Shown here: positions 26,880 through 37,624 of the stretch, piece by piece
Numbering within the stretch: the stretch's first letter is position 1
Layout of the letters: every line of letters begins with the position of its first letter
Position numbers and translations under genes: made by a program
The notes under the pieces: model-generated
Database searches by the model: none
What the model was told of the DNA's origin: nothing
Seen by the model: only the letters and a program-made list of their open reading frames with translations
NCBI GenBank assembly: GCA_002471665.1
Contig: DKQK01000056.1
Span: forward strand, 124,001 to 188,000
Source of the DNA: Gammaproteobacteria bacterium UBA7310
GTDB lineage: Bacteria > Pseudomonadota > Gammaproteobacteria > Pseudomonadales > Ketobacteraceae
Length of the DNA: 64,000 nucleotides
Direction: 5' to 3'

Positions 26880-28226
26880 TTACAGGCTATCCAACCAGTC
26901 AGCGATGGCCGGGAATGAAACCGTCGGCGCCTGGTTTCCGTTTACCACATCGATGTGGCCGGAGTTGGGCACTTCGATCCAGGCATCTTTGCTGTTGTAG
27001 GTTTTACCATTGTAGATGGTATCCACCATAGTGGCAGTATCCACCAGACCCGAGCTGGCCGAGAACACAGAGAACGCCGGTACAGTCATACGGGACATAT
27101 AGTCATTGAAGTAGTAGTAACCATCGCCCGGTGCACGGTTAGGTGGCACTACCAGGTTGGCGTTCTCCTGACCATTCTGCCAATGCTCGCGGAACTCACC
27201 GTTGATACCCCAATCCGCATACTGTGCGATGCCGCCCAGATAGAAAGAGGAGAACGCGATACGGCCAGTGAAGTCTTCTACATAGGGATCCATGTTCACC
27301 ACACTCCAGAAATCCAGTGCGCCGAACAGGTCCGCCCAAGCAGGCAGATAGTTGGGGAACGCATCCGCCAGATTACCAATGGTAATAAACACCAGGTCAA
27401 TTGCGCCACTGGTGATCACCGGTGGAAACAGGGACATGACCCATGGCATCACCGCATCCAGGTCAATCAGAACTTCCAATGCCAGAAGGTCGAAAATCAA
27501 TGCGTTGTCGATCAGCCATTCATAGGCCAGAATGGGCGAGCCAGCAGGATCAATACCAACAAATGCCAGGGTATTGGCGTTGCGCTCAGCCGCCAGGGCT
27601 GCACTGGAGGTCACATGGGGCAGGTACTCACCGGCCGCCACAGTGGCCGCGTCCATGGTGACGCCCTGCAGGTACAGATAAGCACACAGGCCACCGGTGG
27701 AATGCCCGCCAATAACAGGTTTCTTACCGGTTACCGCACGCACCTTATCCACTGCCGCCGGGAAATCCAGAGCACACCAGACATCCAGATCCGTGTTGCC
27801 GTTGCCCTCTTCACTGGCATAGTCATCACGACCCACACCGCGATAGTTCATCATCCATACGTCGTAACCGCGCAGATACAGATAATGCGCGGTGCTGAAG
27901 TATTTCATGTTGTCTTCCTGGATGATGGGGTCGTTCTTGGCCCAGGCGGGTGCATCATCCGGTAATTCAAATTTGTAGCTGTTCAAGTATGGTGGTGTAA
28001 ACGTATCCCACTGGTGGTTGTTAAGAGTGATCCCGTTCGCCAGCAGAATGGGCGTACCGTTACTGTAATTGTGACTGGGTGATGGACGATAGCGTTTCAT
28101 CCCAATTTTAACGCCATCTGCGGTGGTGGTATTGTAGAGGCCTTCCACGCCACCGCCGCCGCAACCGGTCAATACGATTGCAACGCACATCAACAGCGCG
28201 CTGCCTAATGGTTTTATCAATTTCAT
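26880..28226 (-). CDS. Lipoprotein alpha/beta hydrolase (lipase), paralogue 2
   Basis: A second 448-residue lipase-like protein, colinear with paralogue 1. Signal and lipobox: LLMCVAIVLTGCGGGGVEG. Shared motifs: TPILLANGITLNNHQWD, DVWMMNYRGVGRDDYASEEG, GGHSTGGLCAYLYLQGVTMDAA and VPNSGHIDVVNGNQAPTVS, with the nucleophile Ser in GHSTGG and the His near the C-terminus. The last residues (AIADWLDSL) match paralogue 1 (AMAAWLNAL). Gene-wide identity is high by eye, pointing to duplication followed by divergence. It has its own terminator, so it may be regulated separately from paralogue 1. It is probably exported and membrane-anchored, releasing fatty acids for the nearby acyl-CoA degradation genes. 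Confidence 0.88.
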   Translation of the reverse strand: MKLIKPLGSALLMCVAIVLTGCGGGGVEGLYNTTTADGVKIGMKRYRPSPSHNYSNGTPILLANGITLNNHQWDTFTPPYLNSYKFELPDDAPAWAKNDPIIQEDNMKYFSTAHYLYLRGYDVWMMNYRGVGRDDYASEEGNGNTDLDVWCALDFPAAVDKVRAVTGKKPVIGGHSTGGLCAYLYLQGVTMDAATVAAGEYLPHVTSSAALAAERNANTLAFVGIDPAGSPILAYEWLIDNALIFDLLALEVLIDLDAVMPWVMSLFPPVITSGAIDLVFITIGNLADAFPNYLPAWADLFGALDFWSVVNMDPYVEDFTGRIAFSSFYLGGIAQYADWGINGEFREHWQNGQENANLVVPPNRAPGDGYYYFNDYMSRMTVPAFSVFSASSGLVDTATMVDTIYNGKTYNSKDAWIEVPNSGHIDVVNGNQAPTVSFPAIADWLDSL

Positions 28227-28535
28227 AAATTACCCTACCCTAAACTCTGTTGTCTCATTTTTTTTATCGTGCAGTTTTTATTATCCAGCTCTTCACGAGC
28301 TTTCCTGGATTGTGTAAACCACCAAATCATCCTAACAAAGATCAGTCCCGGAAATTTGTATCAGTGGGACAGTTACTACAGGCTGTGACCATTTCCAGCC
28401 GATATTTACCCAAATAGGCGTAACTTTATGTAATCGTAGCGGATACCTAAGTTTCGGTTCTGTAACGTTTTTCTTGAAAGCCCTATTAAGTCAAGTGATG
28501 TAGCGCCGTTATCAGGAATTGAGTATGATGCGGCC
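28227..28535. other. Divergent promoter region between lipase and xseA, no gene seen
   Basis: This 309-base stretch is A+T-rich compared with its flanks and lies between the lipase start and the xseA start. It contains several T-runs (for example at about 28256-28264) and short inverted repeats such as AGCTC...GAGCT near 28288. I see no open frame with a ribosome binding site and no RNA gene; it should carry the two divergent promoters. Confidence 0.5.
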
Positions 28536-29891
28536 ATGAACGAAGACATACCCGCCCTACCACAACGACACGTTTTCTCGGTGTCAGAACTCAATAACAG
28601 TGTCAAACGTTTGCTGGAACACCAGTTTCCGGCCATCTGGCTTGAAGCGGAAATATCGAATCTGGTTCAGCCCCGTTCCGGCCACCTGTATCTGACGCTG
28701 AAAGACGATCAGTCCCAACTGCGATCCGCCATGTTTCGCGGCAACAATATCCGCCTGCCATTTCAACCCAAGGATGGCATGCAGGTGCTGGTACGGGGGC
28801 GCTTGAGCCTGTTTGCCCCCCGCGGTGACTATCAGTTGATTATCGATCATATGGAAGAAGCCGGATTGGGGGCCCTGCAACGGGCCTTCGAGCAGCTGAA
28901 GGCAAAACTGGGGGCAGAAGGGCTGTTTGAAGCAGATCGAAAGCAACCGGTTCCCACCCGTCCGCGGCGCATCGGCGTGGTAACCTCTGCCACCGGTGCG
29001 GCCATACACGATATTCTGTCAGTACTGAAACGCCGCTTTCCGCTGACTGAAGTGGTGCTGTACCCCTCCCTGGTGCAGGGCAGGGAAGCCGTAAATGCCC
29101 TTTGCCAGGCCATCGCTGCCGCCAACCGCCGCAACGAATGTGATGTATTGATTGTGGGCCGCGGTGGCGGCTCATTGGAAGACCTCTGGTGTTTTAACGA
29201 CGAGCAGGTAGCCCGCGCCATTACCGCCAGCAAGTTGCCCGTGGTCAGCGCGGTGGGGCACGAAACGGATTTCACCATAGCGGATTTCGTGGCCGACGTC
29301 CGGGCACCGACGCCATCGGCGGCAGCAGAATTGCTGAGTGCCGATGGGCGGGAACTGCTGGACAAGCTGTCGGGCTTTCAGACCTGGCTTACAGAACACC
29401 TGCGGCGGCGCTTGATGGAGCAGCAGCAAACACTGGACTGGCTGAGCCGCCAGCTCAAGCATCCCGGCAAACGCCTGCAGGAACACAGCCGGCGCCTGGA
29501 AGAGCTGGAATGGCGTCTGCGGCAATCCATACAACGCACTTTGCAACTGCAGCAGAATCAACTGCACAGTGCCCGGATTCGCCTGCACAACCAAAGTCCC
29601 GGCATGCAGATCAACACACTGGCCAAGGACATTGCACAACTGGAGGCCCGGCTCAAACGCGGCTTCAGCCAACACGCCGGAAATCGTTCCACGCAGCTCC
29701 AGCACCTGGCGCAACGGCTCAACACGGTGAGTCCGCTGGCAACCCTGTCGCGGGGCTATTCCATCACCAAAACCCGGGAAAACACCATTCTGCGCAGCAG
29801 TGATCAGGTCCAGCGCGGCGACACGATCCGGACCCAGTTACACCAGGGGGCTCTGATCTGCACAGTGGAGCAAACCGAAAAGCCGCAATAG
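28536..29891 (+). CDS. xseA: Exodeoxyribonuclease VII large subunit
   Basis: XseA is the catalytic large subunit of exonuclease VII, which cuts single-stranded DNA from both ends. The 451-residue product has the N-terminal OB-fold ([33 protein letters not shown]), the catalytic core ([25 protein letters not shown]-like strand [53 protein letters not shown]) and a long C-terminal coiled coil (~residues 270-400) ending with LSRGYSIT. Length and order are normal. In Pseudomonas xseA sits next to guaB; here about 19 kb separate them. The small subunit xseB is not in the window. Confidence 0.97.
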   Translation: MNEDIPALPQRHVFSVSELNNSVKRLLEHQFPAIWLEAEISNLVQPRSGHLYLTLKDDQSQLRSAMFRGNNIRLPFQPKDGMQVLVRGRLSLFAPRGDYQLIIDHMEEAGLGALQRAFEQLKAKLGAEGLFEADRKQPVPTRPRRIGVVTSATGAAIHDILSVLKRRFPLTEVVLYPSLVQGREAVNALCQAIAAANRRNECDVLIVGRGGGSLEDLWCFNDEQVARAITASKLPVVSAVGHETDFTIADFVADVRAPTPSAAAELLSADGRELLDKLSGFQTWLTEHLRRRLMEQQQTLDWLSRQLKHPGKRLQEHSRRLEELEWRLRQSIQRTLQLQQNQLHSARIRLHNQSPGMQINTLAKDIAQLEARLKRGFSQHAGNRSTQLQHLAQRLNTVSPLATLSRGYSITKTRENTILRSSDQVQRGDTIRTQLHQGALICTVEQTEKPQ

Positions 29892-29945
29892 TACCGGCAC
29901 CTGCTATAATCAGATGATTCAAATTCATCCGAGAACCAGTGCGAA

Positions 29946-30908
29946 ATGGCATATAAAGGCCCTTCCCTACAGACGTTACGTGTTTTTCAGGTCGCCGCCA
30001 GAGAACTCAGTTTCAAGCGCGCGGCGGCTGAACTCAATGTGACCCCATCCGCCGTCAGCCACCAGATCAAAGGGTTGGAGCAACAGCTGCAGTTCAGCCT
30101 GTTTCGACGCCTGAACCGGGCTCTGGGCCTGACCCCGGCGGGGGAGGAGTTGCTGCAGGCCGTGGATCTGCATCTGTCGCAGCTGCAGAGGGCGGTGGGG
30201 CAGGTCAGCCGCCGCCACGGCGCCCCCGCCATCCGGGCCCATATTCTGCCGTTCATGGCCACCGAAATCGTAATTCCCAGGCTCTACGAGTTCCAGCAGG
30301 ACAATCCCGGCCTGGAACTGCGCATCGAAACCAGTTACTCCTCCAGTGACCAGTTCACCCTATCCGACTGCGATCTGGGCGTGCGCTTCGGCACCGGCAG
30401 CTGGCCCGGACTGATGGCGGAAAAACTCATGAGCCTGCGCGTAACACCGGTGTGCTCGCCTGAATTCCAACGCCAGCACAAAATGAAAACCCTGGCGGAT
30501 ATTCGCGGCAAGACCCTGATCAATCTGCCCATGGAACCCAATCCGTGGCAACGCCTGGCAGAGGAATCCGGCATTGCCCCCCTGCCCCCGCACCAGGAAA
30601 TCACCCTGGACAATTACCTCAGCAATCTCACCGCCGCGGAACAGAACCTGGGACTTGCCCTGGGGTTGCTGCCCATGGCCTTCCCCATGCTGCAAAAGAA
30701 CCGCTTGATCGCCCCCTTCGACGTGCACTTCAGCATAGATGAGTCATACTGGGTGGTGTACCGACCGCAGGACGCGCAGCGGCCGGAAGTGCAGACATTC
30801 AAACGCTGGCTGATTGGGCTCTTTGCCACCCTGCAGAACAGTTCAGATGAATTTTATTCATTCGAGGCGCAAAAGGTTTCGTTTGTCGCTAATCCACATA
30901 CCCACTAG
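29946..30908 (+). CDS. LysR-family regulator, GcvA-like
   Basis: A 320-residue LysR regulator. The helix-turn-helix covers LQTLRVFQVAARELSFKRAAAELNVTPSAVSHQIKGLEQQL (residues ~7-48), followed by LFRRLNRALGLTPAGEEL. The binding domain carries SDCDLGVRFGTGSWPG, the pattern of the GcvA/AmpR subgroup. It begins 54 bases after xseA and lies upstream of an MMPL transporter, 61 bases away, which may be its target. The regulated function cannot be named from sequence. No autoregulatory site is evident in the short gap. Confidence 0.92.
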   Translation: MAYKGPSLQTLRVFQVAARELSFKRAAAELNVTPSAVSHQIKGLEQQLQFSLFRRLNRALGLTPAGEELLQAVDLHLSQLQRAVGQVSRRHGAPAIRAHILPFMATEIVIPRLYEFQQDNPGLELRIETSYSSSDQFTLSDCDLGVRFGTGSWPGLMAEKLMSLRVTPVCSPEFQRQHKMKTLADIRGKTLINLPMEPNPWQRLAEESGIAPLPPHQEITLDNYLSNLTAAEQNLGLALGLLPMAFPMLQKNRLIAPFDVHFSIDESYWVVYRPQDAQRPEVQTFKRWLIGLFATLQNSSDEFYSFEAQKVSFVANPHTH

Positions 30909-30969
30909 CCTCAAATATCCACTTGTGACCTTACATTGAATCTTAACCCGACAAGAGCGTTCATCCGTT

Positions 30970-33360
30970 ATGCTGCAGGACCGCCTGAATCACTATCTGG
31001 TTAACCATCCGCTGCTCATCATTGCCTTCAGCCTGGTGCTGGTCGTTGCCCTTGGGGCCGGCCTGCCGCCACAAATCACCACTGATTTTGAAGAATTCTT
31101 CCCCGACGAAGACGAAAACCTGGTGGCTTACCACCATCTGCAAACCACCTATACCAACGTGGACAACGTCTACTTTGCCATCGCTCCCAAAAGCGGGGTG
31201 GTGTTCGATCAGGATACGCTGGGCATCATCGCCCACATGACCGAACAGGCTTGGCAGCTGCCCTATTCCCAACGGGTGGATTCCCTCACCAATTTCCAGC
31301 ATACCGTTGCCGAAGAAGATGACCTGCTGGTGGAAGATCTGGTTGTGAACCCCCGCCAGGCCAGCCGGGAACAACTGACAACAGCCAAAGCAGTGGCCCT
31401 GGCGGAACCACAACTGGTCAACCGCCTGGTGGACCCCGCTGCCCGGGTGGCCGGGATCAACGTCATCGTTAATTTTCACAATGCCGCCGACAAAAGCACG
31501 GCCATACCTGAAGTGGTGCAGGCCGCCCGCGCCTTTCGGCAACAGTTCGAGGCCAAATACCCACAGGCGGATTTTTATCTGGTGGGTAAAGTGATGAACA
31601 ACAACGCGTTCAAGGAAGCCACCCTGTACGACATGAAAACCCTGGTGCCCATCGCCTTTTTGTTCGCCCTGGCCTGCGTTGCCGCGTTTATGTTTTATGC
31701 CAGCGGCAGCGTACTGACCAGCATCATGGGCACCCTGGCCACCTTGACCGTGATCGTCACCTCCGTGGTGGCGGCCATGGGTGCCATGTCATGGCTGGGT
31801 ATTCATATCTCCCCCCCGGTGGCCAATGCTCCCACCATGATTCTGACCCTGGCCATTGCCGACAGCATGCATATTCTGGCCACCTACTTTCAAAATATGC
31901 AGCAGGGCATGAACAAACGCGCAGCGATGGAAAGCAGCCTCAACCTGAACTATCAGCCGGTGATGCTCACCAGCCTCACCACGGTGATCGGTTTTCTATC
32001 ATTGAATTTCAGCGCCTCACCACCGTTCCGTGATCTGGGTAACGTGGTGGCCATTGGTGTGTTTGCCGCCTGGATCTTTTCCATTGGTCTGCTGCCCGCA
32101 CTGGTGGTGTTGCTGCCGTTCAACATCAAGCAACATAAATTGCAACAAGGGGCAAGCAACGATGCATTGGCCAATTTCGTCATTCGGCGCCGCGTACCAA
32201 TTTTCATTGCCGCCAGTGTCCTGATTGTCATCAGCACTTCCTTCCTGCTGGACAACCGCCTCAATGATGTTTGGGCGGAGTACTTCGATGAGCGCACAGA
32301 GGTGCGCATGCATTCTGATTTTGTCCGCAACAACCTGACCACCAACAATACCATCTCCTTTTCGCTGGATTCCGGCGAGGAAGGCGGCATCAGCGATCCG
32401 GCGTTTCTGCAAACCAGTGAACAATTTGCCCGCTGGTTGCAGGCGCAGCCGGAGGTGATTCATGTGGCAACCTATACGGACATAATGAAACGCCTCAACA
32501 AGACCATGCATGGCGATGATCCCGCCTGGTACCGATTACCCGAAGAGCGGGAACTGGCTGCGCAATACCTGTTGCTGTACGAGTTCAGCCTGCCGTTCGG
32601 ACTCGACACCAACAATCTGCTGGATGCCGGCAAAGCGTCGACCCGCATCACCGCCACGGTGGCGGACTCCTCCACCGATAACATTCTCGGCCTGCAGCAA
32701 CGTTCGCAACAATGGCTGCGGGACAATGCACCCAGCGCCATGTACCACCCGGGCACCAGTTCCGACATCATGTTTGCGCACATGGGCTACAGTAACATTC
32801 GCAGCATGCTGGAAGGCTCTGCCCTGGCATTGCTGATCATTTCCCTTATTCTGGGCTTTGCCCTGCGCTCGGTGAAATTCGGTCTGATCAGCCTGATACC
32901 CAATCTGATTCCAGCGGCGGTTGGCTTTGGTGCCTGGGGTATGCTGGTGGGACAGATTGGTCTGGGGCTGTCTGCCGTGGCCGGCATGACACTGGGCATT
33001 GTGGTGGACTATACGGTGCACTTCCTCAGCAAGTACCTGCGCGCCAAGCGGGAGCAGAACCTGAACGAACCGGATGCCATCCGTTACGCCTTTCGCACAG
33101 TGGGCACCGCCCTGTTCGTCACCACGTTGATTCTGACCGCCAACTTTGGTGTACTGGCGCTGTCCGATTTTCGACTCAGCTCGGACATGGGGATACTCAC
33201 CGCCGGCACCATTATCGTTGCTTTGCTGGTGGACTTTTTCTTTCTGCCACCCCTGCTGATGTTCCTTGCCCGTAAACCGTCGTCACAATCGATACCGGGC
33301 ACCGACGACAATCCCCAGCAGCCTCATTCCACTCCGAAATCACCACTGGAATCATTGTGA
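30970..33360 (+). CDS. MMPL/RND-superfamily transporter
   Basis: A 796-residue polytopic inner-membrane protein with the RND two-fold layout: one N-terminal membrane helix, a periplasmic domain (residues ~30-220), five helices including the sterol-sensing-like block (APTMILTLAIADSMHILATYF), then the same arrangement repeated in the second half (GLSAVAGMTLGIVVDYTVHFLSKYL). The DFEEFFPDEDENLVAY start is typical of MMPL-type exporters annotated as hydrophobe or hopanoid/lipid transporters. It has no fused or adjacent membrane-fusion protein or TolC-like gene, as is normal for this branch. A role in lipid or hydrophobic-compound movement is inferred from family and from the lipid-rich neighbourhood. 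Confidence 0.9.
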   Translation: MLQDRLNHYLVNHPLLIIAFSLVLVVALGAGLPPQITTDFEEFFPDEDENLVAYHHLQTTYTNVDNVYFAIAPKSGVVFDQDTLGIIAHMTEQAWQLPYSQRVDSLTNFQHTVAEEDDLLVEDLVVNPRQASREQLTTAKAVALAEPQLVNRLVDPAARVAGINVIVNFHNAADKSTAIPEVVQAARAFRQQFEAKYPQADFYLVGKVMNNNAFKEATLYDMKTLVPIAFLFALACVAAFMFYASGSVLTSIMGTLATLTVIVTSVVAAMGAMSWLGIHISPPVANAPTMILTLAIADSMHILATYFQNMQQGMNKRAAMESSLNLNYQPVMLTSLTTVIGFLSLNFSASPPFRDLGNVVAIGVFAAWIFSIGLLPALVVLLPFNIKQHKLQQGASNDALANFVIRRRVPIFIAASVLIVISTSFLLDNRLNDVWAEYFDERTEVRMHSDFVRNNLTTNNTISFSLDSGEEGGISDPAFLQTSEQFARWLQAQPEVIHVATYTDIMKRLNKTMHGDDPAWYRLPEERELAAQYLLLYEFSLPFGLDTNNLLDAGKASTRITATVADSSTDNILGLQQRSQQWLRDNAPSAMYHPGTSSDIMFAHMGYSNIRSMLEGSALALLIISLILGFALRSVKFGLISLIPNLIPAAVGFGAWGMLVGQIGLGLSAVAGMTLGIVVDYTVHFLSKYLRAKREQNLNEPDAIRYAFRTVGTALFVTTLILTANFGVLALSDFRLSSDMGILTAGTIIVALLVDFFFLPPLLMFLARKPSSQSIPGTDDNPQQPHSTPKSPLESL

Positions 33361-33420
33361 TCCCGCTGCAAACTGGCTATGCTCGTGGCCTTTAAATCAA
33401 GGCCACGGGCAGCCACCGGC

Positions 33421-34248
33421 ATGAGTAAAACTGAGCGCACTGAGTTCAATCATTACCAACACAACGCACCGGAATACACAGAAGACATTCTCTGGCATCG
33501 TGTCTATGGTGTGATCGGGGGGATTGTATTGATCATCGCCCTGCTGGGCTTAGGGGCGTACAGTTTATTCAGCAGCGGCAATCCGGAACCCACATTCAAT
33601 GTGGAGACACTGGCAGCGAGCGGCGCCATCCCGGCTGCCGAAGACAGCAGCACTGCTGCATCACCCCAGGCCGCGCCTGTGACAAAGCCAGTGACGAAAG
33701 AGGCACAGGCTAATGCGCCGTTGCTGAGCAGTGAACGGGGGCATGCACAGCAGGTTGAGGATCAGCCGGTTGACGAGACCCAGACTCAGACCCAGGCAAT
33801 ATTGGCGACAGAGCCAGCACCGGCTCAAACTCAATCGCAAACTCAAACCACACAAGCGGATGATGGTACCGCCACCCCTGCCAGTCATGAAGTGCACATC
33901 ACCATCTTAAACGACGACCTGAGCGCTGCAATTCTGACCGACGCCATGGATGGCCTGGCGCCAAAGAGGCAACTGAGTCACACCGACGAGCTGGGCGAAG
34001 GTTTTATCAAACTGTACTTTTATACCGATTTACAGGGCCGCGCGGGGGACACCCTCACCTACAGTTGGTACCGCAATGACAAACGGGTGGCCGAAGTCAG
34101 AATTCCGGTGGGCAGTGACCGCTGGCGCAGCCATGCCAGCAAAAACATCAGTGCCAGGATGCGAGGCAACTGGAAAGTGGTGGTGACGGATCACCGGGGT
34201 AACAGGTTGGCCGAATCAGAATTCTATTTGCCCACGCCGGCTTCCTGA
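33421..34248 (+). CDS. DUF2914 family membrane-anchored protein
   Basis: Starting at ATG 33421 (MSKTERTEFNHYQ), the 275-residue product has a cytoplasmic N-terminus, one membrane helix (VIGGIVLIIALLGLGAYSLF), a long low-complexity Gln/Thr/Ala linker (QTQTQAILATEPAPAQTQSQ) and a C-terminal DUF2914 domain. That domain shows the strands DLSAAILTDAMDGLAPKRQL, EGFIKLYFYTDLQGRAGDTL, YSWYRNDKRVAEVRIPVGSD and WRSHASKNISARMRGNWKV. DUF2914 is a periplasmic beta domain of unknown function. It follows the MMPL gene by 60 bases and might be an accessory to it. An upstream frame from 33379 lacks a better ribosome binding site. Confidence 0.78.
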   Translation: MSKTERTEFNHYQHNAPEYTEDILWHRVYGVIGGIVLIIALLGLGAYSLFSSGNPEPTFNVETLAASGAIPAAEDSSTAASPQAAPVTKPVTKEAQANAPLLSSERGHAQQVEDQPVDETQTQTQAILATEPAPAQTQSQTQTTQADDGTATPASHEVHITILNDDLSAAILTDAMDGLAPKRQLSHTDELGEGFIKLYFYTDLQGRAGDTLTYSWYRNDKRVAEVRIPVGSDRWRSHASKNISARMRGNWKVVVTDHRGNRLAESEFYLPTPAS

Positions 34249-34249
34249 A

Positions 34250-34912
34250 TCAATGCTGGCTAAAATAGTGCTCATCCAGTTGATGGGCATCCAGCACTGC
34301 CTGCAATAATCGGGAGCCGGCGTTTTCCACATCCGCCCCATAGACGATGATGCCATCCTCATGGCCCTGCATGGCGATGATCCCTTCTGCTGTGTCATCT
34401 TCCACAACCAGCCTGCGTACGGCATCGGCCATGGCTGGCGTGCCATAGGCAACACTGCGCGGTGTCATCTTCATGTTCAGTTTTTCGGCCCGCTGCCATA
34501 GCAATGGGGAATGCACATGGATAACCGTTTGAATGGCAGTGGCAGCCTGATAGAGCGCAGCATGGGTCAGGGCTTCTGACGAGGGAGGTAATGGGCCACG
34601 GGCGCGGATACGGTTGCGCCGGACATCGGTTTCTTCCACCAGCACGTAATGTTCCCGGCACAACAACGGTAAGTGTCCGGTCTGGGTGCCGGAAATCACA
34701 AAGCTGTCCTGCTCTGCCCGATGGCTCAGGTTGCCATAACCCAAGCCGCCATAACGGGCTGGATCCTGACCGATAAAACCCAGGCGATGCAGGTAGCTTC
34801 GCCACACGTTGAGTTCGGCAAACTGGGGGCAGTCGATATGGTGATCCGTAACAAAATCCAGCTGATACTGGATTACGCCTTCTTGTGGTGGGGTGTCAGG
34901 TCGTTGTCCCAT
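34250..34912 (-). CDS. Class II aldolase/adducin family protein
   Basis: A 220-residue protein with the class II aldolase/adducin fold: the phosphate-binding GGLGYGNLSHRAEQDSFVISGTQTG, the zinc-ligand pair in VIHVHSPLLW and a later His in AMQGHEDGIIVYG. The usual catalytic Glu of fuculose-aldolase members may be in PPSSEALTHAALYQA. Known members act as aldolases, epimerases or dehydratases on phosphorylated sugars; this one is divergent and its substrate is unknown. It is convergent with the DUF2914 gene (one base between stop codons) and upstream of der on the same strand, separated by 91 bases with no gene. Confidence 0.82.
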   Translation of the reverse strand: MGQRPDTPPQEGVIQYQLDFVTDHHIDCPQFAELNVWRSYLHRLGFIGQDPARYGGLGYGNLSHRAEQDSFVISGTQTGHLPLLCREHYVLVEETDVRRNRIRARGPLPPSSEALTHAALYQAATAIQTVIHVHSPLLWQRAEKLNMKMTPRSVAYGTPAMADAVRRLVVEDDTAEGIIAMQGHEDGIIVYGADVENAGSRLLQAVLDAHQLDEHYFSQH

Positions 34913-35003
34913 GCCAGCACTCCGCTTGTAATGCTCGTCTGACGGCTCAAGCCAGCCACCGGGGTCTGATGAGAGGGCCCAATTTCTTGGTCGACTTCAG
35001 ACC

Positions 35004-36425
35004 TTAGCGTTTTTTCTTTTTCTTCTCCAGCTTTTTATGATGAGTCACCATGCGCTTTTTCTTGTGAATCTGCCTTGGCGTCAGCGTATTACGGCGCCCG
35101 GCATAGGGATTGTCGCCGGTTTTGAATTCGATACGAATGGGGGTGCCTTCGATATCCATAATGCGCCGGAAGGTGTTTTCCAGATAACGCCGATATGATT
35201 TAGGCACACTTTCGGTCTGATTACCGTGAATCACCACCAGTGGCGGGTTGCTACCGCCCATGTGGGCATAGCGCAATTTGATCCGGCGCCCGTTTACCAT
35301 CGGGGGTTGATGATCGGACAACGCATCTTCCAGAATTTTGGTGAGAAACGGCGTTGACAGTTTTTTAAACGCACACTGGTAGGCTTTCTGGATGGATCGA
35401 TACAGCTCACCCACGCCGGTACCGTGTTTGGCGGAGATAAAATGTATTTTTGCGAAATCCACAAAGACCAGGCGGCGCTCCAACTCAGACTTGATGCGCT
35501 CTTTCGCTTCCGCCTCCATGCCATCCCATTTGTTGATGGCGATCACCAGGGAGCGGCCGCTTTCCAGCACAAAGCCCAACAGGTGCAGATCCTGTTCCAC
35601 AATGTTCTCACGGGCATCCAGCACCATCACCACCACATTGGCGTCTTCGATGGCCTGCAGGGTTTTGATCACCGAAAACTTTTCCACTGCCTCGTTGACA
35701 CGGCCCCGTTTGCGAACGCCCGCCGTATCGATGATGGTGTAACGCTGACCATGACGCTCGTAAGGTATATAGACGCTGTCGCGAGTGGTACCCGGCATAT
35801 CGAACACCACCACCCGGTCTTCCCCCAACATGCGGTTAACCAGGGTCGACTTGCCCACATTGGGGCGGCCGACAATTGCCATCTTGATGCCTTTCTCTGC
35901 CTCTTCCTGCGCTTCGGCTGATTCCTGTACCGGTTCGGGCATCTCTTCAAAAACGTGATCGATCAACTGGCTGACGCCACGACCATGAGCCGCTGCAATG
36001 GCCAACGGATCGCCCAAGCCCAGGCTGTAAAAATCCGCCACCACCACATCCTGATTGAGGCCATCGATTTTGTTGACCACCAGGAACACCGGTTTTTGAC
36101 GGGCCCGCAGCACCTGCGCCAGCATCTCATCTGCCGCCGTCACCCCCGCCTGGGCATCCACCAGAAACAACACCATATGAGCTTCTTCAACCGCCTGCAG
36201 GGATTGATCGCGCATATAGGAATCGATACCTTCCTCGTCACCGGAGATACCACCGGTATCAATCACAATGAACTCACGCTCGCCCAGCCGGGCATCGCCA
36301 TACTGGCGGTCACGGGTCAGCCCCGGCATATCGGCAACGATGGCGTCGCGGGTCCGGGTCAAACGATTGAACAGAGTGGATTTACCCACATTGGGGCGGC
36401 CTACCAGCGCGATTACCGGTTTCAT
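35004..36425 (-). CDS. der: Ribosome biogenesis GTPase Der
   Basis: Der (EngA) has two consecutive GTPase domains and a KH-like C-terminal domain and is needed for maturation of the 50S subunit. In the 473-residue product the first P-loop is [19 protein letters not shown] with DTGG and NKID; the second is [19 protein letters not shown] with DTAGVRKRG and NKWD. The KH-like end ([20 protein letters not shown]) is followed by a very basic tail, [18 protein letters not shown]. It is the last gene of the hisS-yfgM-bamB-der run; its start overlaps the bamB stop by one base. Confidence 0.97.
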   Translation of the reverse strand: MKPVIALVGRPNVGKSTLFNRLTRTRDAIVADMPGLTRDRQYGDARLGEREFIVIDTGGISGDEEGIDSYMRDQSLQAVEEAHMVLFLVDAQAGVTAADEMLAQVLRARQKPVFLVVNKIDGLNQDVVVADFYSLGLGDPLAIAAAHGRGVSQLIDHVFEEMPEPVQESAEAQEEAEKGIKMAIVGRPNVGKSTLVNRMLGEDRVVVFDMPGTTRDSVYIPYERHGQRYTIIDTAGVRKRGRVNEAVEKFSVIKTLQAIEDANVVVMVLDARENIVEQDLHLLGFVLESGRSLVIAINKWDGMEAEAKERIKSELERRLVFVDFAKIHFISAKHGTGVGELYRSIQKAYQCAFKKLSTPFLTKILEDALSDHQPPMVNGRRIKLRYAHMGGSNPPLVVIHGNQTESVPKSYRRYLENTFRRIMDIEGTPIRIEFKTGDNPYAGRRNTLTPRQIHKKKRMVTHHKKLEKKKKKR

Positions 36426-37624
36426 TATTCCTCAACTACCTTATAGGCAGCCAGCTCACCACTGTTGCCCTGCACATAAACGATATCATCATAGACCACC
36501 GGCTCCGCCCGCAAACCATCGGCCGGGTCGGTGACGCGACGTAACGACTGGGCCTTCTGGTTGGCAAACTGATAACGCTTGACCCCCACCTTGGCGCGTG
36601 CCAGAAAACTGCCATCCCGATAGGAAAGCCAGTAGAGAAACCCTTCAAAATCCCCCACCAGCACGTAACGATCATAAGCCGTGGGGGCACCCAGGCCACG
36701 CCCTTTCAAATCGTCCAACTGCCAGATATCGGTACCGGAGACTGAATCCTTGGCGTACAAAACACTGTCTTCATCCACCACATACACTTGGGACAGAAAC
36801 TCAGAAACGCCGCTGTAGGAAGACAACGGCTTGCTCCACAGCACCCGGCCGGAGGGAACATCAATGGCCGCCAGGCCACCTTGATACGTGACAGCATAGA
36901 CGATCTTACCGGACACCCAGAAACGGCCATCCAGATCAATCAAACGCTCCAGCTCGGAGCGCCCTTTGGGTTCACCGATCAAGCGTTCCCAGGCCACGAA
37001 GCCACTGTCCGTATCCAGTGCCACCAGCTTGCCATTGGCAAATCCCGCCAGCGTAGCCCCACCCATTACCACCGGGCTGCTCTCACCCCGCAAGGTAAGA
37101 ATGGGAATGCTGGTATCAAACAGCCAAACCGTTTTGCCATCCTGGCGGTCCAGGCCATGCAGGCGACCGTCAATGGTTTGCACCACCAACCGCTCACTGC
37201 CGAACGCTGGAGTCGACATGATTTGCCCGCCCAGCGCTTTTTCCCACAGGATGCTGCCATCCTCTTCGTTCAGAACAATGATTTCACCGTTGGCGGAACC
37301 CAGGGCCACCATGCCATAGGCCGCACTCACGCCACCGGTGATTTTTCGATCCAAATCCACACGCCATTCACGGGCACCGGTCTTGCGATCCAGCTTGTAC
37401 ACTTCACCATCGATTGCAGCAGCAAAGGCCCAACGCTCCGTCAGCGCAGGCTTCAGGCTCAGATACGCCTCACCCACCCCATCACTGATGCGCGCGGTCC
37501 ACAGCTTTTCGATATCCAGCTGGGCTTTGAATTGTGGTACGGGGGAAGGGGCCACCACGCTTTCATCACTACTGCAGGCCATCAGCAGCAACGGCAGCAG
37601 TAAAACCAGTACTCGGTAACCCAT
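36425..37624 (-). CDS. bamB: Outer membrane assembly lipoprotein BamB
   Basis: BamB is a lipoprotein of the BAM complex that inserts beta-barrel proteins in the outer membrane. The 399-residue product has a lipoprotein signal ([16 protein letters not shown]) and an eight-bladed WD/PQQ-type beta-propeller. Recurrent blade motifs are [55 protein letters not shown] and [19 protein letters not shown]. Length and position between yfgM and der match the family. The start shares a base with the yfgM stop, so translation is coupled. Confidence 0.95.
   Translation of the reverse strand: MGYRVLVLLLPLLLMACSSDESVVAPSPVPQFKAQLDIEKLWTARISDGVGEAYLSLKPALTERWAFAAAIDGEVYKLDRKTGAREWRVDLDRKITGGVSAAYGMVALGSANGEIIVLNEEDGSILWEKALGGQIMSTPAFGSERLVVQTIDGRLHGLDRQDGKTVWLFDTSIPILTLRGESSPVVMGGATLAGFANGKLVALDTDSGFVAWERLIGEPKGRSELERLIDLDGRFWVSGKIVYAVTYQGGLAAIDVPSGRVLWSKPLSSYSGVSEFLSQVYVVDEDSVLYAKDSVSGTDIWQLDDLKGRGLGAPTAYDRYVLVGDFEGFLYWLSYRDGSFLARAKVGVKRYQFANQKAQSLRRVTDPADGLRAEPVVYDDIVYVQGNSGELAAYKVVEE

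Noticed and set aside
33379..33420. Longer N-terminus for the DUF2914 protein
   Set aside because: The extra 14 residues add basic sequence without family resemblance, and the ribosome binding site is no better.
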